A stretch of DNA of 64,000 bases from a virus. The first letter of the stretch is position 1. Each line of letters opens with the position of its first letter. The stretch spans positions 62,001-126,000 of the IMG/VR virus record IMGVR_UViG_3300044701_003269; one strand, given 5' to 3'. Positions 32,936-41,857 of this stretch are shown piece by piece. A program made the translations under genes and the position numbers. The notes beneath the pieces are model-generated. The model did not search any database, was not told the DNA's origin, and saw only the letters and a program-made list of their open reading frames with translations.

Positions 32936-34777
32936 ATGGGCGTAAGATCTACTGATTTAGCATCATCTTTCTTTGATCGTTTCTTGAGAACTCAGAATGG
33001 GGGAACTAATCCACCCAATACAGGATTAACAGCAACTGGTGGTGTTATTAGTGATTATACAACTCCTCCAGGAGCAGTTTATAGAGCACACATTTTTACT
33101 TCATCAGGCACTTTTATTGTAAGTTCTATTGGTGATTTTGATGCTACTGTAGAGTATCTCGTAGTTGCTGGTGGTGGGTCTGGCGGAGATACTGGTGGTG
33201 GTGGTGCTGGTGGATTTAGAACTAATGTATCCGGACATCCATTAGCAGGATCAGCATTTCCAGTTAGTATTTCTTCATACCCAGTAGTTGTTGGTGCAGG
33301 TGCTGCTCCCGGAGGGGGGGATACCTTACGGGGTGTTAATGGCAATCCTTCTACTTTTTCTACAATAACTTCTGCTGGTGGTGGAGGAGGAGGGGGAGAA
33401 AGTGCCCCGATTTCTCCTGGTTTGTCTGGTGGATCTGGTGGTGGGGGTGGATATAATTCGCCAGGATCTTTTGGATCTGGTAATACTCCACCAACATCAC
33501 CCCCACAAGGAAATCCTGGCGGAAACGGAGGAACATCTGCTTCCGGTGCTGGGGGAGGTGGTGCTGGCGGCGCTGGTGGTAATGCTTCTGGTGGAACTGC
33601 TGGCGCCGGTGGAATAGGATCTCAAATATCTATTACTGGAATCACTACTTATTATGCAGGAGGTGGCGGAGGAGCATCATCTCCAGGAGTTGCCGGTGCA
33701 GGAGGATTAGGTGGAGGTGGAAATGGTGAGCAGGAGAATGCTGGTGCCGGTGCTGGACAAGAAAACACTGGCGGTGGCGGTGGAGGATTTTGGGGGCAGA
33801 ATCTCCCACTGGGAAATACTGGCAACGGTGGTTCCGGAATCGTAGTAGTCCGTTACCAGATAGGACAATTGACAGCAACTGCAAAAGCAACTGGTGGTGC
33901 TATAAGTTACTTTGGTGGTAAGACAATTCATACCTTTACGAGTTCTGGTACTTTTACCGTTACTAGCCCAACATTAACTTCTGCGGAATACCTGATGGTT
34001 GGTGGCGGCGCTGGTGGAGGTGGAAGACACGGTGGTGGAGGTGGTGCTGGTGGAATGATTTTTGGAAGTCGTCCACTGTCAGTAACTTCATATCCTATTG
34101 TTATTGGATCTGGTGGAATAGGCGTAGAGGGATATTCAAATGGTGGCAATGGGGGTAATACAACTTTTGGCGGAGAAACTGCTAATGGAGGAGGTGGTGG
34201 TGGATATTACAGAGATTCACCTTATGCCGGAATAGCAGGAGCTGCTGGTGGTTCTGGTGGTGGCGGTGGATTTGGTCCCGGTGGTAGTGGTGGAGCATCT
34301 AATCAACCAGCAGGAACATTTGGAACTGCATATGGATTTGGTGGGGGAACTGCAAGTACGAACAATCCTCCTCTAATTTGTGGAGGTGGTGGAGGTGCTG
34401 GTGCAGCAGGAAATCCTTTTACTACTGCCAACGGAGCAGGAGGTGCTGGTAGATTATGGCCAGTTACTGGTTATTACTACGCTGGAGGTGGAGGAGCATC
34501 TTCGTGGGAAGCAAATGCAGGTAATGGTGGAGTAGGTGGTGGAGGTGGAGGTAATGTTGGAAACTTTGGTTCTGTAGGTGTTGGTGGAACAGGAGGATTA
34601 TTTGATGGTGAGAATGGATTACTTTCTGGAAATGATGGTGTATATCGTAGAGGTGGTAATGGAGCTCAATCTACCGGTGGTGGTGGAGGAGGAGGAGGAC
34701 AATCTGCATATCTTTCATATAGATCATCAGGTGGTAATGGTGGTTCCGGAATCGTCATCATCGCATATCCTTCATAA
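32936..34777 (+). CDS. Tandem glycine-rich adhesin, 613 aa
   Basis: It has an excellent ribosome-binding site (GAGGAGGATAGATAA). Two complete glycine-rich adhesin domains are fused. The first opens ATGGVISDYTTPPGAVY ... VEYLVVAGGG and ends GGSGIVVVRYQIG. The second opens ATGGAISYFGGKTIHTFTSSG ... AEYLMVGGGA and ends GGSGIVIIAYPS. The doubled architecture is unique in this window, other glycine-rich genes having one full domain. It retains the TPPTSPPQGNPGG linker found in 22208 and 24987. Probably a receptor-binding tip with two specificities or an elongated tip. Confidence 0.86.
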   Translation: MGVRSTDLASSFFDRFLRTQNGGTNPPNTGLTATGGVISDYTTPPGAVYRAHIFTSSGTFIVSSIGDFDATVEYLVVAGGGSGGDTGGGGAGGFRTNVSGHPLAGSAFPVSISSYPVVVGAGAAPGGGDTLRGVNGNPSTFSTITSAGGGGGGGESAPISPGLSGGSGGGGGYNSPGSFGSGNTPPTSPPQGNPGGNGGTSASGAGGGGAGGAGGNASGGTAGAGGIGSQISITGITTYYAGGGGGASSPGVAGAGGLGGGGNGEQENAGAGAGQENTGGGGGGFWGQNLPLGNTGNGGSGIVVVRYQIGQLTATAKATGGAISYFGGKTIHTFTSSGTFTVTSPTLTSAEYLMVGGGAGGGGRHGGGGGAGGMIFGSRPLSVTSYPIVIGSGGIGVEGYSNGGNGGNTTFGGETANGGGGGGYYRDSPYAGIAGAAGGSGGGGGFGPGGSGGASNQPAGTFGTAYGFGGGTASTNNPPLICGGGGGAGAAGNPFTTANGAGGAGRLWPVTGYYYAGGGGASSWEANAGNGGVGGGGGGNVGNFGSVGVGGTGGLFDGENGLLSGNDGVYRRGGNGAQSTGGGGGGGGQSAYLSYRSSGGNGGSGIVIIAYPS

Positions 34778-34783
34778 ATATTC
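34771..34783 (+). promoter_or_regulatory. Late-promoter box (TTCATAAATATTC)
   Basis: Contains the stop codon of the 613-aa adhesin, is followed by AAAAC, and lies 27 bp before the ATG at 34811. Confidence 0.55.
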
Positions 34784-34810
34784 AAAACGAACATTACAGA
34801 TAATTAACCA

Positions 34811-35209
34811 ATGGCACATTTCGCACAACTTGATGAAAACAATATAGTTACTCAAGTCATTGTTGTGAGTAACGAAGATACTTCCGACTCAAACGGAACA
34901 GAAATAGAAGAAATTGGAATTGGTTTCTGTAAAAAACTTCTTGGTGCTAATACAAAATGGAAGCAAACCTCATACAACAACAATATGAGAGTTCGTTATG
35001 CTGGTATTGGTTATTCTTATAATGAAGAACTTGATGCATTTATTCCGCCACAACCATTTGTCTCTTGGGTATTAAATACAGAAACAGCAGATTGGGAATC
35101 TCCAGTTGGCCCTGCTCCAGAACTTACTGAAGTAGAAAGAGAATCAGGTTCTTTCTATCAATGGGATGAAGAAAACACCCAGTGGAATCTTATAACCCCA
35201 GAACAGTAG
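34811..35209 (+). CDS. MAHFAEL-family fibre-associated protein, 132 aa
   Basis: A paralogue of 26014 and 28547: MAHFAQLDENNIVTQVIVVS, then IGFCKKLLGANTKWKQTSYN, MRVRYAGIGYSYNEELDAF, IPPQPFVSWVLNTETADWES and the tail PELTEVERESGSFYQWDEEN. It again directly follows a glycine-rich adhesin and closes a cassette before the next late promoter. It has its own late box, so it can be expressed separately from the adhesin. Confidence 0.84.
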   Translation: MAHFAQLDENNIVTQVIVVSNEDTSDSNGTEIEEIGIGFCKKLLGANTKWKQTSYNNNMRVRYAGIGYSYNEELDAFIPPQPFVSWVLNTETADWESPVGPAPELTEVERESGSFYQWDEENTQWNLITPEQ

Positions 35210-35216
35210 TAGAAGA

Positions 35217-35227
35217 TAATAAATACT
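35217..35227 (+). promoter_or_regulatory. Late-promoter box (TAATAAATACT)
   Basis: A strong copy followed by AAAAAG, 23 bp before the 877-aa fibre gene. Confidence 0.68.
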
Positions 35228-35250
35228 AAAAAGAGTACCATAAGAATATA

Positions 35251-37884
35251 ATGTCTTCACTCAAGTTATACGGATCTACCAGTGGGTATGTTGAGATTGT
35301 CCCAGAAGTAACAGCAGGTAATAATTCGGTTACTCTTCCCAATACTACTGGTTCTATTGCAGTAAAGGATGCGAGTGGTAATCTTGAAGTAGGAACTGGA
35401 GTTACTATTTCTTCTCCAAGTGCTGATACTTTCGCTGTAAGTACTAATGGTAGTGAGAGAGTTAGAGTTGATTCAAGTGGTAATGTTGGTATAGGAACCA
35501 CAATACCACAGTATAACCTTGATGTTCTTGGAGATATTAATTTCAGTGGATCTCTAAATCAAGGTGGTAGTGCATTCGTTGCCTCTAGATGGACTGCAGG
35601 AACTGGTAATGATATCTATAGATTAAGTGGTGATGTTGGAATAGGAACGACAAATCCCCAATATAGCCTTGATGTTCTTGGTGATATTAATTTTACCGGA
35701 ACCTTTAGACAAAACGGTAGTGCATTTGTTGCCTCTAGATGGACTGCTGGAATTGGTGATGATATCTATAGGTTAAGTGGTGATGTTGGAATAGGAACGA
35801 CAAATCCAACAGCAAAACTTGAAGTTGTAGGTAATGTTGTTGCAGATGGATCTGATATTAGAAGTTTATCGGGAACACATTTAGTCTCTTATTCTTCTGT
35901 TTCTGATATTGCTAATTCTGCAAAGAGTATTACTGGATTTAGCACATATCGTCAAGTTGGTGTCTTAACTGCTGGTAGCAATACAAACTCTGGTGATGAC
36001 TTTGGTTATTCAGTTGCAGTAACTGCTGATGGAAACACTATTTTTGTTGGTGCAAGAAAAGATGAAATTGGAGGAAGTAGTAATAGTAGTGGTGCTGTTT
36101 ATGTATTTGATCGTGTAGGCCTAGGTAGTTCTTTCTATCAAGTTGGTATCTTAACAGGATCACTTGCTTCAAATAGTTCCGATTATTTCGGACAAAGTGT
36201 TGCTTGCACTCCTGACGGAAAAACATTAATTGCTTCTGCTCCTTTTGATGAAAGCGGTGGTTTAATGTATGTTTTTGATCGAGTTGGAAATAATTTTAAT
36301 CAAGTTGGAATTTTATCTGCTTCAATTGTAAACACATCTGACGAAAATTTTGGTGTATCTATTGACATAAGTGCTGACGGTAAAACAATTGTTGGTGGTT
36401 ATGATTTCGTATCATTACCTGGATATACCGCAAATTCTGGTGCAGCATTTGTTTGGGAACGTGATGGGAACACATTTACAGAGGTTGGAATTTTAACAGC
36501 AGCAACACCTGAGACTTTTTCTCAATTTGGTGAGGCAGTAGCAATTAGTGGTGATGGTAAAACAATCGTTGTTGGATCTCTTGGGGAAAGTGGTGGCACT
36601 GGTTATGCTTATGGATCTATTAATATTTTTGACCGTGTTGGTGTTGGAACAACGTCAGTATTTAATAGGGTTGGTGTTATAACAGGCACTAAGGCAACTT
36701 CAATAGATGATGATAATTTTGGATGTTCTGTTGATATTAGTTATGATGGAAGTTCAATTATTGTTGGTGATTTTAATGGTGATGTAACTGGTGTTACAAC
36801 AACTGGTACTGCTTCTGTCTATGACAGAGTTGGAAATAATTTTAATCTTGTTGGTATTTTTACTGGATCACGTTCTACAAGGCTTGGATACTTTGGAAAT
36901 ACAGTTGTAATGAGTCCAGATGGTAAGAGAATGTTGGTGACTGCATTAAGTGAGGGAAGTGGGAATGAAGGACTTGTCTATATTTTTGAAAGACAGGGAA
37001 ATACTATTAGTCAAGTTGGCATAGTAACTGGATATAGTCCTGGAATTACATATGATATTGGAACTCCTTTTGATAAGCATCTGGGAATGAGTGCTGATGG
37101 AAAAACAATGGTTCTTGGAGCTCCTGGATCTACTGTTTCTGGAAATGCTAGCGCAGGTGCCGCTTTTGTTTTTGATGAGGTCGAGCAAACATACTTATAT
37201 TCATCTCCTACTGGAAATATCGGTATAGGGGTCACAAATCCAGGTCAGGCCTTAGATGTATCCGGTTCTATAAGATCATCATCACAAATTATATCAACTC
37301 AAGCAAACTCCACAACAACTGGTGGTGGCCAAATATACTTGAATGGTGCAACAGGTAACAGAATTGATTTTAACTCAAATGGTGTTGCTGCTCCTACAAC
37401 AACTACAAGAAGTGCAGGAACCAAGATAGTTTTATATCCAAATATTAGTCCTTCATCTGCAGACTATGGATTTGGTATTGAAGCTTCCACATTATGGTCT
37501 GGAGTTTCATCAAGTGCGGATCAATTCAAATGGTATGCAGGAACCACTAACGTTGCAACTTTGAGTGGCACGGGTACATTTACTACAACAACACTCGTAG
37601 AAACTTCAAGTATCACACTCAAAGAAAATATAAATCCTATTGAGAATGCACTAGATAAGATACTACAATTAAATCCAGTAACTTATGATCGTAAGAACAA
37701 CATAAGTAAGAATGAAGCAGGATTGATTGCAGAAGAAGTTAATGAGATTATTCCAAATATTGTTTCTAAAGACAGTGAAGGAAATCCAAATGGTATCAAT
37801 TACACAAAACTTTCTGTGTATTTGATTGATGCAATTAAGGAACTGAAGAAAGAGATTGAGGACTTAAGAAATGGCAACTCTTAA
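35251..37884 (+). CDS. Fibre with seven-bladed FG-GAP propeller and S74 chaperone, 877 aa
   Basis: Residues 1-240 are fibre shaft: VTLPNTTGSIAVKDASGNLE, VSTNGSERVRVDSSGN and two DVLGDINF units nearly identical to those in 30692. Residues about 245-650 hold seven consecutive repeats of the FG-GAP (integrin-alpha-like) type, each with FGxSVxxSxDGKTIxxG and a strand ending YVFDRVG or similar. Seven units would close one beta-propeller. Residues 650-780 are shaft again (TTTGGGQIYLNGATGNRIDF), shared with 43421. The end is an S74 chaperone: Ser787 in SSITLKENINP, K791, then AGLIAEEVNEIIPNIV and a coiled coil. The propeller is probably a receptor-binding insert. Confidence 0.9.
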   Translation: MSSLKLYGSTSGYVEIVPEVTAGNNSVTLPNTTGSIAVKDASGNLEVGTGVTISSPSADTFAVSTNGSERVRVDSSGNVGIGTTIPQYNLDVLGDINFSGSLNQGGSAFVASRWTAGTGNDIYRLSGDVGIGTTNPQYSLDVLGDINFTGTFRQNGSAFVASRWTAGIGDDIYRLSGDVGIGTTNPTAKLEVVGNVVADGSDIRSLSGTHLVSYSSVSDIANSAKSITGFSTYRQVGVLTAGSNTNSGDDFGYSVAVTADGNTIFVGARKDEIGGSSNSSGAVYVFDRVGLGSSFYQVGILTGSLASNSSDYFGQSVACTPDGKTLIASAPFDESGGLMYVFDRVGNNFNQVGILSASIVNTSDENFGVSIDISADGKTIVGGYDFVSLPGYTANSGAAFVWERDGNTFTEVGILTAATPETFSQFGEAVAISGDGKTIVVGSLGESGGTGYAYGSINIFDRVGVGTTSVFNRVGVITGTKATSIDDDNFGCSVDISYDGSSIIVGDFNGDVTGVTTTGTASVYDRVGNNFNLVGIFTGSRSTRLGYFGNTVVMSPDGKRMLVTALSEGSGNEGLVYIFERQGNTISQVGIVTGYSPGITYDIGTPFDKHLGMSADGKTMVLGAPGSTVSGNASAGAAFVFDEVEQTYLYSSPTGNIGIGVTNPGQALDVSGSIRSSSQIISTQANSTTTGGGQIYLNGATGNRIDFNSNGVAAPTTTTRSAGTKIVLYPNISPSSADYGFGIEASTLWSGVSSSADQFKWYAGTTNVATLSGTGTFTTTTLVETSSITLKENINPIENALDKILQLNPVTYDRKNNISKNEAGLIAEEVNEIIPNIVSKDSEGNPNGINYTKLSVYLIDAIKELKKEIEDLRNGNS

Positions 37885-38707
37885 GAACACAATAATTGAT
37901 ACTACTGGAGCTCTTCAACTACCAGTAGGAACCACAGCACAAAGACCGACTGCAGATGCTGGCCATATGAGGTATAACTCATCATTTAAAACAGTAGAGA
38001 CTTATACTGGAACCAGATGGGAGTATATGCCAGATATTGTAAGAACTGGTTTGGTTCTTAATTTAGATGCTGGAGAACCAAGTTCTTATTCTGGTAGTGG
38101 AACTACTTGGACTGATTTAAGTGGCAATAACTTTGTCGGAACTCTTACAAATGGACCAACTTATAGCAGTTCTAATGGTGGGTCTATTGTTTTTGATGGT
38201 TCCAATGATTATGTGAGAATACCTTATAATAGCAACCTCAATCCAACTACTATAACAGTTGGGGCCTGGATAAAAAGAAATCAAGTCGTAAATTACGCTC
38301 ATTTTATTGGACTTCCTATCAGCAATTCAACTTGGAATTCGCCTTATATGTCTTATGGTGTTGAATATATTGGAACCACAGATACAATTAGTTTTCCTCT
38401 AGGATTTACTGATAACACTTTTGCTTATACTGATGCGGCTACTTATGGAAACAATATATGGTTTTATTTTACAGGAACCTACGACAAAAGTAATGTAAAA
38501 GTTTATATTGACGGGGTACTTATTACTACCAGGGCAGAAACTAGAACATTATACAATTCAACTGCTGATTTTTATATTGGCGCTATTAACACTTCTTCTC
38601 AATATCCTTTGAATGGAAACATAGCACAAGTAACCATATACAACAGAGCCCTCTCAGCATCAGAAATCCAACAAAACTATCAGGCACTTAGAGGAAGGTT
38701 TATATAA
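37871..38707 (+). CDS. LamG/concanavalin-like lectin protein, 278 aa
   Basis: It overlaps the S74 fibre by 14 bp, so it is translationally coupled. Residues 1-60 are a leader shared with 38711 and 39766 (ATLKNTIIDTTGALQLPVGT, TAQRP, MRYNSSFK). Residues 60-275 form a LamG-like jelly-roll: LVLNLDAGEPSSYSGSGTTW, DLSGNNFVGTLTNGP, VFDGSNDYVRIPYNSNLNP, ITVGAWIKRN, FTGTYDKSNVKVYIDGVLI, IAQVTIYNRALSASEIQQNY, in the usual order of the fold. Such domains bind glycans. Probably a carbohydrate-binding tip. It ends 3 bp before the next paralogue. Confidence 0.9.
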   Translation: MATLKNTIIDTTGALQLPVGTTAQRPTADAGHMRYNSSFKTVETYTGTRWEYMPDIVRTGLVLNLDAGEPSSYSGSGTTWTDLSGNNFVGTLTNGPTYSSSNGGSIVFDGSNDYVRIPYNSNLNPTTITVGAWIKRNQVVNYAHFIGLPISNSTWNSPYMSYGVEYIGTTDTISFPLGFTDNTFAYTDAATYGNNIWFYFTGTYDKSNVKVYIDGVLITTRAETRTLYNSTADFYIGAINTSSQYPLNGNIAQVTIYNRALSASEIQQNYQALRGRFI

Positions 38708-38710
38708 GAA

Positions 38711-39490
38711 ATGGCAACTCTAAAAAATCTTACAATCAACGACACTGGATATTTGCAAATGCCTTCTGGGACAGTTGCACAAAGGCCTGCATCACCTTCT
38801 CAAGGAATGATAAGGTACAATACTGACTATAAAGTAAGTGAATATTATAATGGAACTGAATGGGTTTCCACATCACCAGTACCAATGGTAACTAATGGTT
38901 TAACTCTTTATTTGGATGCCACATCTTATCCTGGTTCTGGTACTACTTGGACTGATTTAAGTGGCAATGGATATAATATGACCCTAACTGGATCATTTAC
39001 ATTTACTGGTGCGGCTCTTCAGTTTAATGGTGGATATGGTTATCTAACATCATTAAACTATTCGACTACTAATTTTACAATAATGGCAGGATCAAGATAT
39101 TCTGGTGCGGCAAGACAAAGAGTTATTTCTTCAATGGGAAATAATTGGTTGTTCGGTCATTGGTCAAATTCAACACAAAAATACTATGCTGAAGGGTGGA
39201 TTACAAATTCAAGTCAAAATGAAAATAGTGACACAAATTGGAGAATATATACGGGATTGGAAAATTATACTTCAGACCAAAGAAGTTTTTATGTTAATAA
39301 CACTGCATTGGTAACTAATTCCACTGCAGGCGCTGCTGGTTTTAATGGATTAAGTGTCGGTATATGGGGATATAACAATACTGAAGGTTCAAATTGCGAA
39401 GTATCTTTTATACTAGTTTATAATAGGTTATTGTCATCAGAAGAGATGACACAAAACTTTAATGCTTTTCGTGGTCGTTTTGGTATCTAA
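38711..39490 (+). CDS. LamG-like lectin protein, 259 aa
   Basis: The second of three paralogues: leader ATLKNLTINDTGYLQMPSGT, AQRPASPSQGMIRYNTD; lectin part LTLYLDATSYPGSGTTWTDL, SGNGYNMTLTGSFTF, LQFNGGYGYLTSL and the end SFILVYNRLLSSEEMTQNF. The middle of the jelly-roll is shorter than in 37871 and lacks the canonical VYIDG strand, replaced by RSFYVNNTALVTN. The fold is kept but the ligand-binding face probably differs. It ends in a late-type box overlapping the stop codon. Confidence 0.88.
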   Translation: MATLKNLTINDTGYLQMPSGTVAQRPASPSQGMIRYNTDYKVSEYYNGTEWVSTSPVPMVTNGLTLYLDATSYPGSGTTWTDLSGNGYNMTLTGSFTFTGAALQFNGGYGYLTSLNYSTTNFTIMAGSRYSGAARQRVISSMGNNWLFGHWSNSTQKYYAEGWITNSSQNENSDTNWRIYTGLENYTSDQRSFYVNNTALVTNSTAGAAGFNGLSVGIWGYNNTEGSNCEVSFILVYNRLLSSEEMTQNFNAFRGRFGI

Positions 39491-39496
39491 ATACCT
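39486..39496 (+). promoter_or_regulatory. Late-promoter box (TCTAAATACCT)
   Basis: Contains the stop codon of the second lectin gene and is followed by AAAAAAC, 8 bp before the ATG at 39505. Confidence 0.45.
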
Positions 39497-39504
39497 AAAA
39501 AACA

Positions 39505-39762
39505 ATGTACGACGAAAGAAATTTTGCAATCTTTTCAACAACTGAACTCAACCAAATTAACTTTAGTGAAGTATTAGAAACTTCAGCAGAAACTTGTCGC
39601 ATCAGTACAAATGGTTCTCTCACATTCGTTAAGTGGGATGGAGAAACTGTACCACCATCAGTACAAGCACTTACAACCATTCAGGGTTATTATACTTATG
39701 AGGAAATGTTGAATATTCTTGCCTTACCCGAATGGACTTCACCAGACCTCATTGAACCATAA
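39505..39762 (+). CDS. Small acidic protein between lectin genes, 85 aa
   Basis: This 85-aa protein (DERNFAIFSTTELNQINFSE, ETCRISTNGSLTFVKWDGE, YTYEEMLNILALPEWTSPD) is acidic, with a strand pair and a C-terminal helix. It occupies the place that MAHFAEL-type proteins take in other cassettes and shares their size and charge but not their sequence. It could be a partner of the flanking lectin proteins. No family recognised. Confidence 0.72.
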   Translation: MYDERNFAIFSTTELNQINFSEVLETSAETCRISTNGSLTFVKWDGETVPPSVQALTTIQGYYTYEEMLNILALPEWTSPDLIEP

Positions 39763-39765
39763 GAA

Positions 39766-40623
39766 ATGGCAACTCTAAAAAGCTTAACAGTTAATGATAC
39801 TGGTTTCATAAAATTACCTTCAGGAACCATTGCACAAAGACCTTCATCACCATCTAATAATATGATGAGGTTTAATACTGATTTGGGTTGTAATGAAATG
39901 TACTCTAATGGAAATTGGATGGACCAATTAACAGGAGGCCCTGCAGTTATTAAGAATGGTTTAGTTCTTCATTTAGATGCAGGTGCTCCTAGGTCTTATC
40001 CAGGTTCAGGAACCTTATGGAGAGATTTAAGTGGTAGTGGACTAAATGCATCTGGAACTGCAGCAAACATCACTTCTTCTGGTGCTATTTCTGGAGCATC
40101 TTGGACAACTTCTTCAACCAGTATATTGAATACGGATACTCATTCAATATTTTTTATGTTAAAACTGAATTCTTCTGGAACTTATCCAGAAGGATATACT
40201 GGAAGTTGGGAAAAAATATTTACTTATGCTCCTGCCGGAACTGATAGAAGTCCGGGTGTTTGGAGATATCCAAGTGAAAGAAAAATACATTGGAGATATG
40301 ATCCGGGGAACAGTGATATTGATTTTTCATCAACGGCGAGAGGACTTTATCCTGCTCCGGGAACACCATTTGCATTAAATACTTGGTATTATATAGGAGT
40401 AACTAAAAATGGAGCAACTGCAACAGCATATGTAAATGGTCAAAGTCTTGGTTCTAGTACAGTATCAAACCCAAAAACATCTGGAAATGCAACAGTAATT
40501 ATAAATGAATCTTATACTAGTCAACTTAATAATATAAATTCTGTAGTTGTATATAACAGAGTACTCACAGCAACGGAAGTTTTACACAACTTTAATTCTA
40601 TAAAATCAAGATTTGGTTTATAA
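39766..40623 (+). CDS. LamG-like lectin protein, 285 aa
   Basis: The third paralogue: leader ATLKSLTVNDTGFIKLPSGT, IAQRPSSPSNNMMRFNTD; lectin part LVLHLDAGAPRSYPGSGTLW, DLSGSGLNASGTAANI, HSIFFMLKLNSSGTYPEG, NTWYYIGVTKNGATATAYVN, INSVVVYNRVLTATEVLHNF. The NGATATAYVNGQ strand matches the canonical lectin VYxDG position. It starts 3 bp after the 85-aa gene. The three lectin paralogues share leaders but diverge in the loops, as expected for diversified specificity. Confidence 0.9.
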   Translation: MATLKSLTVNDTGFIKLPSGTIAQRPSSPSNNMMRFNTDLGCNEMYSNGNWMDQLTGGPAVIKNGLVLHLDAGAPRSYPGSGTLWRDLSGSGLNASGTAANITSSGAISGASWTTSSTSILNTDTHSIFFMLKLNSSGTYPEGYTGSWEKIFTYAPAGTDRSPGVWRYPSERKIHWRYDPGNSDIDFSSTARGLYPAPGTPFALNTWYYIGVTKNGATATAYVNGQSLGSSTVSNPKTSGNATVIINESYTSQLNNINSVVVYNRVLTATEVLHNFNSIKSRFGL

Positions 40624-40673
40624 AATAGCCACTCAGATTAAGATATTATAAATCTATTACATCAAACGCAGAT

Positions 40674-40685
40674 CCATAAATATTA
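40674..40685 (+). promoter_or_regulatory. Late-promoter box (CCATAAATATTA)
   Basis: Followed by AAAAAAG, 20 bp before the fibre gene at 40706. Confidence 0.62.
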
Positions 40686-40705
40686 AAAAAGTCAATAAGT
40701 AAATA

Positions 40706-41857
40706 ATGTCTACGTTAAGAGCAACGAACATTAAAAATCCAGACAGTAGCAGCAATAATATTGTGCTGGATGGCAGTGGTGGTGTTGTAATCAGTGGAGT
40801 GGCAACTATAACAGCATTAAATGCATTAGAGATTACTGGTGGAATGTTTTTAAGTGGAGTAACTACAGTATCTGCAGGTAGTACCAGTGCTCCATCAATA
40901 ACACCATCGGGGGACAATAATACTGGAGTATTCTTTCCAAGTGCCGATACTTTTGCTGTAAGTACTAATGGTAGTGAGAGAATTAGAATTAATTCGAGTG
41001 GTAATGTTGGTATAGGAACCACAAACCCAACATCATCTAAACTTTTTGTAGATGGTGATACAAAAATTACTGGTATTTTAACGGTTGGTACATCAAGTAT
41101 TATTATCGATGGAACAGGTAATGTAATTAATGTAGGTTCAGGTGTCACTATTCATTATCTTGATGGTGTCCAAGTAGGGCAGAATGTTATACATTCTAGT
41201 GGAATTACTCTCAATAACATCAATTCTTCTGGTGTTTCCACACTTACCAATGGGCCAATATTAGTTGGATCAGCAACCTCAACGGGAACTTCATCACAAA
41301 GACTTCAAGTAACTGGTGGTGCTTATGTAAGCGGTAATATTGGTGTTGGTGTTACTAATCCTCAATATAGCCTTGATGTTCTTGGAGATATTAACTTCAC
41401 AGGGACCTTTAGACAAAACGGTAGTGCATTCGTCGCCTCTAGATGGACTGCTGGAACTGGTGATGATATCTATAGATTAAATGGTAATGTTGGAATAGGA
41501 ACCATAAATCCAACAGAAAAACTTCACGTTGTTGGAGTAGTTTCTGCAACTTCTTATCGTGGTGATGGTTCTCAACTGACGGGCGTTGGTGGAGCATCTG
41601 CTGTTACAGTTCTTACATCAGATACGACTTTATCAAAAGGAACTGCATATATGCTGAATGCATCGGGTCTTATATTAACACTTCCTGCTTCTCCTTCAAC
41701 CGGAGATGCTATAGATATTCTAAATAACGTTAGTGGTATTCATACACTTGCTCGTAATGGTTCTACAATTCAAGGATTAACTGAAGACATGACGTTTGGA
41801 GAGCAAGGGATAAAGTTTAAAGTTTGGTATACTGGTTCAACCTGGAGTCTGTTCTAA
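40706..41857 (+). CDS. Modular tail fibre, 383 aa
   Basis: The N-terminus (STLRATNIKNPDSSSNNIVL) is a different attachment type from the NLVS leader. The shaft includes GDNNTGVFFPSADTFAVSTN, GSERIRINSSGNVGIGTTNP and one DVLGDINFTGTFRQNGS unit nearly identical to those in 30692 and 35251. The C-terminal 95 residues form a tip: ASAVTVLTSDTTLSKGTAYM, LTLPASPSTGDAIDILNNVS, ARNGSTIQGLTEDMTFGEQG, a beta-sandwich related to the NGSTIEGLSEDFTLD domain in the collagen-like fibre at 18409. No S74 domain. The next gene overlaps the stop by one base. Confidence 0.87.
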   Translation: MSTLRATNIKNPDSSSNNIVLDGSGGVVISGVATITALNALEITGGMFLSGVTTVSAGSTSAPSITPSGDNNTGVFFPSADTFAVSTNGSERIRINSSGNVGIGTTNPTSSKLFVDGDTKITGILTVGTSSIIIDGTGNVINVGSGVTIHYLDGVQVGQNVIHSSGITLNNINSSGVSTLTNGPILVGSATSTGTSSQRLQVTGGAYVSGNIGVGVTNPQYSLDVLGDINFTGTFRQNGSAFVASRWTAGTGDDIYRLNGNVGIGTINPTEKLHVVGVVSATSYRGDGSQLTGVGGASAVTVLTSDTTLSKGTAYMLNASGLILTLPASPSTGDAIDILNNVSGIHTLARNGSTIQGLTEDMTFGEQGIKFKVWYTGSTWSLF

